From contig NZ_CH724144.1 in the NCBI RefSeq assembly GCF_000153325.1, positions 318,465 through 376,998 of the forward strand: 58,534 nucleotides of DNA, given 5' to 3'. Both the position numbers and the translations under genes were made by a program. The notes under the pieces are model-generated. The model did no database searches. It was not told the DNA's origin and was given only the letters and a program-made list of their open reading frames with translations. This DNA is from Photobacterium sp. SKA34. GTDB taxonomy: Bacteria; Pseudomonadota; Gammaproteobacteria; Enterobacterales; Vibrionaceae. Below, in pieces: positions 19,542-28,384 of this stretch; position 1 is the first letter of the stretch, and the number at the start of each line of letters is the position of its first letter.

Positions 19542-20405
19542 TCAGTGTGGCTCAACAATGTTATATTTATTGAAAATTTTCGCACTGATACTAGCAACCA
19601 CTTGGTTTAGTTCTGGTAATGTTTCAAGCTTAGAATTAGAAATAAATATTCCAATAAACAATGGCTGATGATGTTTATTCCATACCATTGCCGTCAGAGT
19701 TCGTGAGCCATTAACACCGCCACCACTACGATCAGCGATCTTCCACCCTGTAGGTAATACTGCTCGTGCCAAACCATCAGATACCATATTATTGGTCATC
19801 CAAAATTTTAATTGGACTTTACTTTCACTATCTAACACTTTTCCTGTTAGTAATTTTTTAATGGTATTCATCATGGCAATTGGCGTGGTCGTATCATTTT
19901 CCGCCCCTTTTTCAACATAGTTTAACTTAGGTTCAAAATGATCAAGGCGCGTTGTTTTATCACCAATCATTCGTAAAAACTTAGTCACTCCATGCGGACC
20001 CCCCACCTGACCCAATGCTAAATTAGCCGCATAATTATCACTCATTAACATTGCAGCCCCACAAACACTATTCAGTGACATTTGACCACCAACAAAATTT
20101 TGGGTAACAGGATTCCAATTAATAAGACCGGCTTTGGTTACCTTGATTTTATTGGTCAAACTTAACTTATGCTGTTGCACGTCATATAACACATTAGCGC
20201 AAGCCAACGTTTTAAATGCACTCATCATTGGAAACCTTTTATTTCCATTAAAATTCCAGGATGTATTTGTTTGTGAGTCAAAAACAGCAACCCCAATGTT
20301 GCCGTCAATTTGCTTTTCCATTTGACGTAATGTGATATTTAATTCTGAGGCCAAAACTGAACATGAACATAAAGAGATCAAAGTGAATAAAAAAAACTTT
20401 TTCAT
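19542..20405 (-). CDS. Class A beta-lactamase, carbenicillinase (CARB/PSE)-like
   Basis: This 287-residue periplasmic enzyme hydrolyses beta-lactams by an acyl-serine mechanism. It has a signal peptide (1-20), the Ser62-Ala-Phe-Lys65 active site, Ser122-Asp-Asn124, the omega-loop Glu158 in Phe-Glu-Pro-Lys-Leu-Asn, and Arg226-Ser-Gly in place of the usual Lys-Thr-Gly, which is the mark of CARB/PSE carbenicillinases. Cys69 and Cys115 are spaced like the class A disulfide. The frame is open further upstream, but the Met-Lys-Lys start at 20405 gives a normal signal peptide. An AmpR-like LysR gene is divergent, so expression may be inducible. Inherited chromosomal enzymes of this type are known in Vibrionaceae; I see no mobile element beside it. 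Confidence 0.92.
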   Translation of the reverse strand: MKKFFLFTLISLCSCSVLASELNITLRQMEKQIDGNIGVAVFDSQTNTSWNFNGNKRFPMMSAFKTLACANVLYDVQQHKLSLTNKIKVTKAGLINWNPVTQNFVGGQMSLNSVCGAAMLMSDNYAANLALGQVGGPHGVTKFLRMIGDKTTRLDHFEPKLNYVEKGAENDTTTPIAMMNTIKKLLTGKVLDSESKVQLKFWMTNNMVSDGLARAVLPTGWKIADRSGGGVNGSRTLTAMVWNKHHQPLFIGIFISNSKLETLPELNQVVASISAKIFNKYNIVEPH

Positions 20406-20527
20406 TGTTATATTTCCGAGAATAACTTCGTGAAAGCAAATATTAATCAATTGATAACATTCATCACAACACACCATTTCTACTAATAGATCCAAGTTTT
20501 TCTTAGGCCTAAATAGCTAGATTAACT

Positions 20528-20556
20528 TTGACATTGCCTTAAAATACCTCAAAAAT
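20528..20556 (+). promoter_or_regulatory. Putative promoter of the AmpR-like gene
   Basis: TTGACA (20528-20533) and AAAAAT (20551-20556) are separated by 17 bases. Transcription would begin near 20563, which supports the ATG at 20593 rather than the upstream ATG at 20560 as the real start. Confidence 0.45.
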
Positions 20557-20592
20557 ATCATGCTTTTTACGCAAGTTGGCTCACAGAACACC

Positions 20593-21468
20593 ATGAATCT
20601 AAATCAACTCCCATTAAATTCATTACGCGCTTTTTATGCATCAGCGAAGCATCAAAGCTTTACGAAAGCTGCAAATGAACTCTTTGTGACTCAAACCGCT
20701 GTAAGCCAACAAGTCAAGACTCTTGAGAGTCGACTTGGGGTAACCTTATTTAATCGTATGCCTAGAGGAATTAGCCTGACATCTGAGGGGGTAAAACTCT
20801 ATCCTGTTGTCGAAAAAGTGTTTTTAGAGCTCACGGTTAACCTTGATAACCTCAAATTTGGTTGTACAAGAGAGCTAGTTAATATTGGTGTTGTTGGTAC
20901 ATTTGCACTGAATTGGCTACTTCCAAGATTGAATGATTTTTATCATCATTACCCTAATATTGACTTGAGAATATCTACCAATAACAACATTGCAGATGCT
21001 TTTTCCGAAGGGCTAGATTACGTTATTCGCTTTGGTCGTGGTCACTGGCATGGCACTGAAGCTGAATTATTGTTTAATGCCCCTTTTACTCCCCTGTGTA
21101 ACCCATCGATAGCAAGCCGATTGCATCATCCCCAAGATCTACTTGGATATACCCTACTCCAGTCTTATGATGTTCATGAATGGGAGCAATGGTTAAAACA
21201 AGCCAGCTTAAAAACAAATATTAGTAAATCCCAGACAATCACTTTTGACTCAACAATCTTAATGGTTGAAGCAGCAATTAAAGGATATGGTATTGCGTTA
21301 GCACCACCACAAATTTTCCATGAAAAAATCATCCAACGTCAAATAGTGCAACCCTTTAATATTTATTTAAATAAAGGTGGTTACTGGCTAACACGTCTTG
21401 AAGCAAAACAAGAAAAAGTCCAACACATTACTTTTAAACGTTGGTTATTTGAACAAATCAGCTCATAG
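20593..21468 (+). CDS. LysR-type regulator, AmpR/GcvA-like, divergent from the beta-lactamase gene
   Basis: The 291-residue protein has an N-terminal winged helix-turn-helix: Pro-Leu-Asn-Ser-Leu-Arg-Ala-Phe (about 6-13), then Ser-Phe-Thr-Lys-Ala-Ala-Asn-Glu-Leu and Thr-Gln-Thr-Ala-Val-Ser-Gln-Gln-Val-Lys (to about 46), followed by a periplasmic-binding-protein-like effector domain (about 90-291). The first motif is typical of AmpR and GcvA. Position and orientation next to a class A beta-lactamase suggest it controls that gene in response to cell-wall fragments, but this is inference from AmpR. The start at 20593 was chosen because it begins the conserved domain and fits the promoter-like sequence upstream; 20560 is the alternative. 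Confidence 0.88.
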   Translation: MNLNQLPLNSLRAFYASAKHQSFTKAANELFVTQTAVSQQVKTLESRLGVTLFNRMPRGISLTSEGVKLYPVVEKVFLELTVNLDNLKFGCTRELVNIGVVGTFALNWLLPRLNDFYHHYPNIDLRISTNNNIADAFSEGLDYVIRFGRGHWHGTEAELLFNAPFTPLCNPSIASRLHHPQDLLGYTLLQSYDVHEWEQWLKQASLKTNISKSQTITFDSTILMVEAAIKGYGIALAPPQIFHEKIIQRQIVQPFNIYLNKGGYWLTRLEAKQEKVQHITFKRWLFEQISS

Positions 21469-21694
21469 TTTCTATCTAGAAATAATATCCAAACTACAAA
21501 CTGTACAAAGCCTCACATCCGCTCCTTAAAATGTCCCGGTTAAATATGTGAACAACAATTATTAAAGACAAATGGTGCTATTTTCTCTACAATACGCGAC
21601 CTTTCAAAGGTGATGGATCGCCTGAGTATCAGCAAGGTTTGATACTCAATACATACAATGGATCCCTGTTCTTTATATATTATGAGGTTCGTGA

Positions 21695-22426
<732 letters not shown>

Positions 22427-22441
22427 GGTTTTTTGTTCCAT

Positions 22442-23416
22442 ATGTTTAGTTTTTCTGATTTTTATCAGCTTCTTGCCCAGCATGAAACATTACGTCCATG
22501 GCTAAATACTCTACCTAAACAATTAAGTGATTGGGAAAATAGAGAGCACGGTGATATGGCTCGTTGGGTTCGCGCATTACAAAAGTTCCCAACCGATAAA
22601 CCCGATATTATTGATTTAAAAAATGAAGTCAGTGTTCGTAATGAAGTCCCGATTGCCGATGGTGAAAAGAAGCGTTTAGAAAGTCTATTACGTTTACTTC
22701 ACCCTTGGCGTAAAGGCCCATTCACCATGCACGATATTCATATCGATACTGAATGGCGCTCAGATTGGAAGTGGGATCGTGTACTACCTCACATTACACC
22801 ACTAAAAGGCCGTAGCGTATTAGATGTAGGCTGTGGCAATGGCTACCATATGTGGCGTATGTTGGGAGAAGGTGCAAAACTCACCGTCGGTATCGACCCA
22901 TCAAGCTTATTTTTAATTCAATTTGAAGCCATTAAACGATTAATGGGCAACGATGATCGCGCATTCTTGCTACCATTAGGTATTGAAGATCTGCCAGAAT
23001 TGAAAGCATTTGATACGGTATTTAGTATGGGAGTCCTATACCACCGCCGTTCGCCGCTCGATCACATTATTCAGTTAAAGAACCAGTTGCGTAAAGGTGG
23101 TGAAGTCATTCTAGAAACATTGGTGATTGATGGTGATGAAAATGCGGTATTGGTTCCAACTCACCGCTATGCCCAAATGCATAATGTTTATTTTTTCCCA
23201 TCAGCAAAAGCATTAAAAGTGTGGATGGAAAAATGTGGCTTTGTGGACGTGCGTATTGTTGATGAGAATACAACGACAACAGATGAGCAAAGAACGACAG
23301 ATTGGATGACAAATAATTCCCTCCCAGAATATTTAGACCCAGAAAATCCGTCAAAAACTATCGAAGGATATCCAGCGCCCAAACGTGCAGTTTTAGTAGC
23401 TCGAAATCCTGACTAG
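22442..23416 (+). CDS. cmoB: tRNA U34 carboxymethyltransferase CmoB
   Basis: CmoB transfers the carboxymethyl group of carboxy-SAM to ho5U34 in tRNA. The 324-residue protein matches E. coli CmoB (323) along its length: [13 protein letters not shown] near residue 103, SAM-site [14 protein letters not shown] (about 125-138), and [11 protein letters not shown] near 200. The start at 22442 (ATG) is preferred over an in-frame TTG at 22433. Confidence 0.97.
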   Translation: MFSFSDFYQLLAQHETLRPWLNTLPKQLSDWENREHGDMARWVRALQKFPTDKPDIIDLKNEVSVRNEVPIADGEKKRLESLLRLLHPWRKGPFTMHDIHIDTEWRSDWKWDRVLPHITPLKGRSVLDVGCGNGYHMWRMLGEGAKLTVGIDPSSLFLIQFEAIKRLMGNDDRAFLLPLGIEDLPELKAFDTVFSMGVLYHRRSPLDHIIQLKNQLRKGGEVILETLVIDGDENAVLVPTHRYAQMHNVYFFPSAKALKVWMEKCGFVDVRIVDENTTTTDEQRTTDWMTNNSLPEYLDPENPSKTIEGYPAPKRAVLVARNPD

Positions 23417-23427
23417 TAACTAACACT

Positions 23428-23450
23428 GGGATGCTGTTCGCATCCCTTTT
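23428..23450 (+). terminator. Terminator downstream of cmoB
   Basis: GGGATGC (23428-23434) and GCATCCC (23440-23446) form a perfect 7-bp stem with a TGTTC loop, followed by five Ts. It separates cmoAB from the retropepsin operon. Confidence 0.85.
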
Positions 23451-23502
23451 TGTAAGGTAAACTACGGTCGACATTGGAAAATAGACGCACATAGGAGATA
23501 TG

Positions 23503-24312
23503 ATGCTTCGCTTCAGCGTACCATTAATCACAATTGCAATACTGGCTGGGTGTTCAACAACGCAGCCTCAAGATCATCAAGAAACCTTAGCTGCGATCAG
23601 CAACGTAGAACAGAATATTACTTCTCGATTCGATACTGTTTCTACCCGAATGGATTCACAACAACAATATATTACCGAGCTAGAAAGTAAATTAGCGTCT
23701 ATATCTAAAGATCTAAAGTTTATTAAGCAAAAAAGCTTAGAAAAGCCTAAAGTTATTGTTGAAAAACAAATTGTTCGAGTGCCTATTGAGCCTAAAATTG
23801 AAGCTAATCCAACCCAAGCCAATGGTAAAGCTATCCTTGGTCAAGAAGAGTGGGTTTGGCTTGATTCGGTTAAATCATTCTTTAAAGCACGTGTCGATAC
23901 AGGTGCAACCACCTCTTCTTTAAATGCTATTGATGTACAAACTTTTGAACGAGATGGTAAAGAATGGGTACGTTTTAATCTGAGTCATGATTCAGCAGAA
24001 GATACACCAGAAGAAAAAGCACAAAACGATAAAGCAACACCGGAAACTATCGAAGCACCTATTCTGCGCTGGGTTCGTATACGCCAATCAACGTCAGAAG
24101 ATGCGGTACGTCGCCCTGTAATTGAAGCCTGGATCACGCTTGGCAATTTGCATGAAAAAGCGCAATTCACGCTTGCAGATCGAACTAAGATGGATTTCCC
24201 TATTTTATTAGGTCGTGAGTTCTTTAAAGACATTGCACTTGTTGATGTTGGTAGAGAATTTGTTCAAGGAAAAACTGAGCCAAAACCTAAGCCAGTTAGT
24301 GCTAATAAATAA
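23503..24312 (+). CDS. Retropepsin-like aspartic protease lipoprotein (RimB / 'ATP-dependent zinc protease' family)
   Basis: The 269-residue protein has a lipoprotein signal peptide with lipobox Leu-Ala-Gly-Cys (Cys17), a coiled-coil region (about 25-80), and a C-terminal retropepsin-like domain (about 110-250) with the catalytic Asp-Thr-Gly-Ala at 132-135 and a later Leu-Leu-Gly-Arg-Glu-Phe flap-type motif. The family is named for zinc in Pfam, but the motif is that of single-Asp dimeric retropepsins. It starts an operon with a multi-TM inactive transglutaminase protein and a RimK-like ATP-grasp ligase. By analogy with Pseudomonas RimB, it may cut an amide-linked product of that ligase; the cell-envelope location here is distinct. 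ATG 23500 is an alternative start, but 23503 is better spaced from the AGGAG. Confidence 0.88.
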   Translation: MLRFSVPLITIAILAGCSTTQPQDHQETLAAISNVEQNITSRFDTVSTRMDSQQQYITELESKLASISKDLKFIKQKSLEKPKVIVEKQIVRVPIEPKIEANPTQANGKAILGQEEWVWLDSVKSFFKARVDTGATTSSLNAIDVQTFERDGKEWVRFNLSHDSAEDTPEEKAQNDKATPETIEAPILRWVRIRQSTSEDAVRRPVIEAWITLGNLHEKAQFTLADRTKMDFPILLGREFFKDIALVDVGREFVQGKTEPKPKPVSANK

Positions 24313-24326
24313 ATGATGAGGATGTC

Positions 24327-25835
24327 ATGACATCTAGAGTACCTTTTTATATCCTTATTTCACTGCTTATTATTGCAGGTTTAGGGCTGAGTATGTATCG
24401 CCACGATGTCTACGGTGTGCCGTGGACACAAGGCGATGAGCGTGCAGTATGGGAAGTTGAAGCACGTGTTCAATTCGATGCTGTTGGTGATCCTGTACAA
24501 GTTAAAATGGCTACGCCTGAAACACAGGAAGGCTTTACCTTAATTGATGAAAGTACTTCGTCTCCTCCGGGCTACTCAGTACTTATTCATGATACGAAAG
24601 AAGGCCACCAAGCTGACTGGGCTACACGCACCGCAATGGGTAAGCAAGTGCTTTACTACAAAACCCAGCTACTTGTTGATGATCAAGCGCAGTACAAAGA
24701 GACTCCACCTAAAGGTGAACCTGCAGCGGTCAGTTTAAGCAACCCACAACAAACAGCAGCAACAGCACTGTTAACACAGGCACGTAATTTATCTGCGAAT
24801 AACACCACTTTTACCCGTGAACTTATTCGCCAATTACAAGATAAACAAAACCAAAACGCATCCGTGTTACTTGATTCTATGAGTCTGCAAGAAGCCATTA
24901 CGAGTTTACTTTCACTTGAAGGTATTCATTCACGTATTGTTAGCGGCTTAAAACTTGAAGATGGTCGTCGTCGCCAAACCGTGATGCCGATGGTAGAAGT
25001 GTGGGATAACAATAATTGGAAACTCTTTAATCTTACCACTGGTGAAGAAGGCAAACCATCGGATGTAATGATTTGGAACCAACAAGGCAGTGCAATGCTA
25101 GATGTTGTTGGTGGTCGAAATTCTAACATTAGTTTCTCTATTATTGCTCAAGACATCACACCACAACGTGCCACGCAAGAGAAAATTAAAGCCGAAGATT
25201 TATTAAACTTCTCGATCCACTCATTACCGCTAGAAGAACAAGCAATGTTTAAAACCATTATGCTTGTTCCTATTGGTGCACTGATTGTGGTATTCCTTCG
25301 CGTCATTATAGGTTTGAAAACCTCTGGTACTTTCATGCCAGTGTTAATCGCGGTTGCGTTTGTTCAAACACAATTATTAACGGGTATTGTCGGTTTCTTA
25401 TTGATTGTTGGTACAGGTTTAATTATTCGAAGTTATTTATCGAAGTTGAACTTACTCTTAGTCTCGCGAATATCCGCGGTGATTATTACCGTCATATTGA
25501 TTATTTCAATATTCACGGTTGTTGCCTTTAAGATTGGTCTGATTGAAGGTCTAACCATTACCTTCTTCCCAATGATCATCTTGTCATGGACTATCGAACG
25601 TATGTCGATACTATGGGAAGAAGAAGGGGCAAAAGAAGTATTCGTTCAGGGTGGTGGTTCACTACTAACCGCAATTTTGGTTTACCTTGCAATGACTAAT
25701 CCGATGATTCGTCACCTCACATTTAACTTTATTGGTGTTCAGTTCATTATCCTAGCTGTGATCCTAATGCTGGGTAACTATACTGGTTATCGTTTAAGTG
25801 AACTTCGTCGTTTTAAGCCGTTAACTGAGGATTAA
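24327..25835 (+). CDS. Inactive transglutaminase-like domain fused to multi-TM membrane domain
   Basis: This 502-residue inner-membrane protein has an N-terminal TM helix (about 6-24), a periplasmic part (about 25-300) that resembles the inactive transglutaminase-fold module described in RimK-associated operons, and about seven TM helices (about 308-490) with Gly-Leu-Lys-Thr-Ser-Gly-Thr-Phe-Met-Pro-Val in the first loop. The known family name is 'inactive transglutaminase fused to 7 transmembrane helices'. It has no clear Cys-His-Asp triad. It sits 14 bases after the protease gene and 3 before the ligase gene, so the three are co-expressed. Function unknown; a scaffold or transport role is inference. 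Confidence 0.85.
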   Translation: MTSRVPFYILISLLIIAGLGLSMYRHDVYGVPWTQGDERAVWEVEARVQFDAVGDPVQVKMATPETQEGFTLIDESTSSPPGYSVLIHDTKEGHQADWATRTAMGKQVLYYKTQLLVDDQAQYKETPPKGEPAAVSLSNPQQTAATALLTQARNLSANNTTFTRELIRQLQDKQNQNASVLLDSMSLQEAITSLLSLEGIHSRIVSGLKLEDGRRRQTVMPMVEVWDNNNWKLFNLTTGEEGKPSDVMIWNQQGSAMLDVVGGRNSNISFSIIAQDITPQRATQEKIKAEDLLNFSIHSLPLEEQAMFKTIMLVPIGALIVVFLRVIIGLKTSGTFMPVLIAVAFVQTQLLTGIVGFLLIVGTGLIIRSYLSKLNLLLVSRISAVIITVILIISIFTVVAFKIGLIEGLTITFFPMIILSWTIERMSILWEEEGAKEVFVQGGGSLLTAILVYLAMTNPMIRHLTFNFIGVQFIILAVILMLGNYTGYRLSELRRFKPLTED

Positions 25836-25838
25836 TCG

Positions 25839-26813
25839 ATGAATCTCTTTTCACGTTTAACTTCCCCCCAGAAGCTAAAAGAACGTGGCATCATGGGGAT
25901 GAACAAGCGTAATCATAGCTACATTGGTCGCTATAATGATCGCAGCCTTTATCCTCTTGTTGATGATAAATTAAAAACAAAATTTATCGCCCAACAAGCT
26001 GGTGCAACCGTTCCTGATTTGATCGGTGTTATCGATAGCCAAGGCTCAGTAAAAAAAATCCACGATATGGTAAAAGATTGGCCTGGATTTGTGATTAAGC
26101 CCGCACAAGGCTCGGGCGGTAAAGGCATTTTAGTTATTGTTAAGCACAAAGACGGTATTTATGTAAAACCGTCTGGTGCTGAAATCAATAAACAAGATGT
26201 TGAACGTCATATTACCAATACGCTCGCGGGACTGTTCTCGTTGGGTGGTAAAAATGATGTCGCTATGGTCGAAAACTTGATCCAATTTGATAATGTTTTT
26301 GATGGCTTTAGTTTTGAAGGTGTACCTGATGTTCGTGTCATCGTATTTAAAGGCTATCCTGTGATGGCGATGATGCGTTGTTCAACATCAGCCTCCGACG
26401 GTAAAGCAAATTTGCACCAAGGTGCTGTCGGTGTAGGGATTGATATTGCGTCAGGTAAAGCGGTACGAGCAGTTCAATTTAATCAGCCAATTGAACACCA
26501 TCCTGATACTGATCGTTTACTCAGCGAGCTTCAAGTACCTAATTGGAACAAGCTGCTGACGCTTGCTGCAAGTGCTTGGGAAATGACAGGCTTAGGCTAC
26601 ATGGGTACAGATATGGTGTTAGACAAAGTGAAAGGCCCTATGGTTTTAGAGCTCAATGCTCGACCAGGGTTAGCCATTCAAATTGCGAATGGTTGTGGTT
26701 TGCTCCCTCGCCTTCGCCATATTGAAAATATCGGTACCTCTGCACATACACCAACACCTGAAGAGCGTGTCGCTTATTCTGCTCACCAGTTTGGTGTCAA
26801 ACCTAAGTTTTAA
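25839..26813 (+). CDS. RimK-like ATP-grasp amide ligase (alpha-L-glutamate ligase-related)
   Basis: The 324-residue protein has an ATP-grasp fold: an N-terminal segment with Asn-Arg-Asn-His-Ser-Tyr-like basic residues (about 24-34), a Phe-Val-Ile-Lys-Pro-Ala-Gln-Gly-Ser-Gly-Gly-Lys-Gly nucleotide loop (about 86-98), Asp-Val-Arg-Val-Ile-Val near 164, and the Mg-binding Leu-Glu-Leu-Asn-Ala-Arg-Pro-Gly-Leu near 270. ATP-grasp ligases of this type add amino acids through amide bonds. It has no membrane segment, so it would act in the cytosol while its two operon partners are in the envelope. The substrate is unknown. Confidence 0.88.
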   Translation: MNLFSRLTSPQKLKERGIMGMNKRNHSYIGRYNDRSLYPLVDDKLKTKFIAQQAGATVPDLIGVIDSQGSVKKIHDMVKDWPGFVIKPAQGSGGKGILVIVKHKDGIYVKPSGAEINKQDVERHITNTLAGLFSLGGKNDVAMVENLIQFDNVFDGFSFEGVPDVRVIVFKGYPVMAMMRCSTSASDGKANLHQGAVGVGIDIASGKAVRAVQFNQPIEHHPDTDRLLSELQVPNWNKLLTLAASAWEMTGLGYMGTDMVLDKVKGPMVLELNARPGLAIQIANGCGLLPRLRHIENIGTSAHTPTPEERVAYSAHQFGVKPKF

Positions 26814-26835
26814 TCCTAACAGTTAATACCTTTTG

Positions 26836-26870
26836 AAAGCCCTATCGTGTTATTACGACAGGGCTTTTTT
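26836..26870 (+). terminator. Terminator of the retropepsin/ATP-grasp operon
   Basis: AAAGCCCTATCGT (26836-26848) pairs with ACGACAGGGCTTT (26855-26867) with one mismatch and a six-base loop, then a T run, 22 bases after the ligase stop. Confidence 0.9.
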
Positions 26871-26955
26871 ATTTTATCGATAGCATAAAAAAATTAAAGC
26901 TCTTGGTTTTAATGTCGATATAAAGACTATCACTATGATTAAGGCTTATTTTTCC

Positions 26956-27462
26956 ATGCAACACATTTCTTTAGATAATATGCTGATCAATGAGATCCAG
27001 CTAGGCACAGGACTCAACCAAGCGGTTGAATCTGGTCGCCGTGCTGATTTCTCATTAATGCTTGCATTACTATCTTCAGAATTAATGGAAAATACACCGC
27101 AGGATAACGAACCTGAGCAGGTTAAAACTGAGCAACAACTGCGTGCTTATTTTGAGCTATCCTCTCCTCAGCCACTAACCACATCAGAGTCTTGTTATCA
27201 ACGCTCTGCGGATCAGGCAAAAGCTTTTCATGAATCAGGCATTGCAAGTACCCGTTTACTACAGGGTCTGCAACCCACAGCTTTAACATTCCCAGCAGTG
27301 AACACCAAAGGATTACCTGAAAATCTCTTTCATAACCTTTCTGTACACGAACGTCGCAAGCTTCCACCAGAAGAGCCTCGCCCTATCTCTGCATCACCAA
27401 AAAACTTATATGCTTCGCTTATTCATGCCAAGCGAACTTCTGAGCTTTATCACGCTGCTTAA
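26956..27462 (+). CDS. VC2046/SO_2500-type conserved hypothetical protein
   Basis: A soluble 168-residue protein without signal peptide or TM segment. Its N-terminal half has a conserved-looking Asn-Glu-x-Gln-Leu-Gly-x-Gly-Leu-Asn followed by Arg-Arg-Ala-Asp-Phe-Ser-Leu-Met-Leu-Ala-Leu-Leu-Ser, and the C-terminal part is rich in Pro, Arg and Lys. It resembles the VC2046/SO_2500 family of Vibrio and Shewanella by recollection; the function is not known. The start at 26956 is preferred because it follows an AAGG; 26935 is also in frame. No gene is directly coupled to it. Confidence 0.65.
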   Translation: MQHISLDNMLINEIQLGTGLNQAVESGRRADFSLMLALLSSELMENTPQDNEPEQVKTEQQLRAYFELSSPQPLTTSESCYQRSADQAKAFHESGIASTRLLQGLQPTALTFPAVNTKGLPENLFHNLSVHERRKLPPEEPRPISASPKNLYASLIHAKRTSELYHAA

Positions 27463-27644
27463 TGTTCGTTTAACTATCTGACAAGCCAGCAATAATACTC
27501 AATAGATATCTTTGTGAGCGCAATCAAACATTGCCACATCTAATTATTCTATTGTGAATTGCGCTAACTAATATGATATTTAACGACTGTTAGATGTGAT
27601 CAGTTAATGCCATATTAATATGATAATTTTTGGATGATACTACT

Positions 27645-28322
27645 ATGCTTATTGATCAATCTGTAATAGTCATCACTGCGGCAGGTACTCTCATCGGTAA
27701 AGCCATGGCTCTTCATTTCGCATCATTAGGAGCGAAACTTGCTCTCGTTGATAATGACATCAAAAATTTAGGGGCAACACAAGATGCATGTTCTCAATTT
27801 TCTCATCATATCAACACCTTTCATTTAGAAAACACCCAACCACATTCTATTAAACAAGTATTTACCAATATTCAGCGCCAACTAGGTACATTTAATGTCC
27901 TACTCAATACATGGCCTAAATGTACGAATACACATAGTCTTCTTGAACCCAATGCGATTAATGATTTCAATGATGTAATGTGTAACAGCGCAACAACTTT
28001 TTTTAGCGTTGGGCAAATAGCAGCAACCATGATGCAAGATAACAAACAACCTGCCGTCATTATTAATTTAGCGCTACAACCATCTAGCCATCAGTCTCAT
28101 CTTTCCGATACCAGTAAATCAGTGATACAAGGCTTAACCTTTGGCTGGTCTAAAGAATTATCTTCTTTCAATATCCGAGTGGGTGCCATTATTCCAATTA
28201 CTTCAGATAAACAGACAATGATCCATACACGATTACAAGAAGAAATAGTCAGTTGCACGGAATACATTATCACTAATGATTCCTTCAATGGCCGGATACT
28301 TGAAGCAGAGTGTTTGATATAA
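27645..28322 (+). CDS. Degenerate short-chain dehydrogenase/reductase-like protein
   Basis: This 225-residue protein has a Rossmann fold of the SDR type: an N-terminal glycine-rich region (Thr-Ala-Ala-Gly-Thr-Leu-Ile-Gly, about 12-19) and Leu-Val-Asp near 36-38, suited to NAD(H). However, the catalytic Tyr of Tyr-x-x-x-Lys is replaced by Ser in Ser-Asp-Thr-Ser-Lys, and the usual Asn-Asn-Ala-Gly is replaced by Leu-Asn-Thr-Trp. It is thus unlikely to be an ordinary dehydrogenase and may be a binding or regulatory protein. An in-frame TTG at 27630 precedes the ATG. It converges on adhE and shares a bidirectional terminator with it. Confidence 0.8.
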   Translation: MLIDQSVIVITAAGTLIGKAMALHFASLGAKLALVDNDIKNLGATQDACSQFSHHINTFHLENTQPHSIKQVFTNIQRQLGTFNVLLNTWPKCTNTHSLLEPNAINDFNDVMCNSATTFFSVGQIAATMMQDNKQPAVIINLALQPSSHQSHLSDTSKSVIQGLTFGWSKELSSFNIRVGAIIPITSDKQTMIHTRLQEEIVSCTEYIITNDSFNGRILEAECLI

Positions 28323-28337
28323 ACATCTAAAAGATAT

Positions 28338-28368
28338 AAAAAAGCCCGCTAAGTTAGCGGGCTTTTTT
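28338..28368. terminator. Bidirectional terminator between the SDR-like gene and adhE
   Basis: AAAAAAGCCCGC and GCGGGCTTTTTT form a 12-bp stem with a TAAGTTA loop (further pairing possible). T runs occur on both strands and the genes converge here. Confidence 0.93.
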
Positions 28369-28384
28369 CAATCAATGCTAGGTA

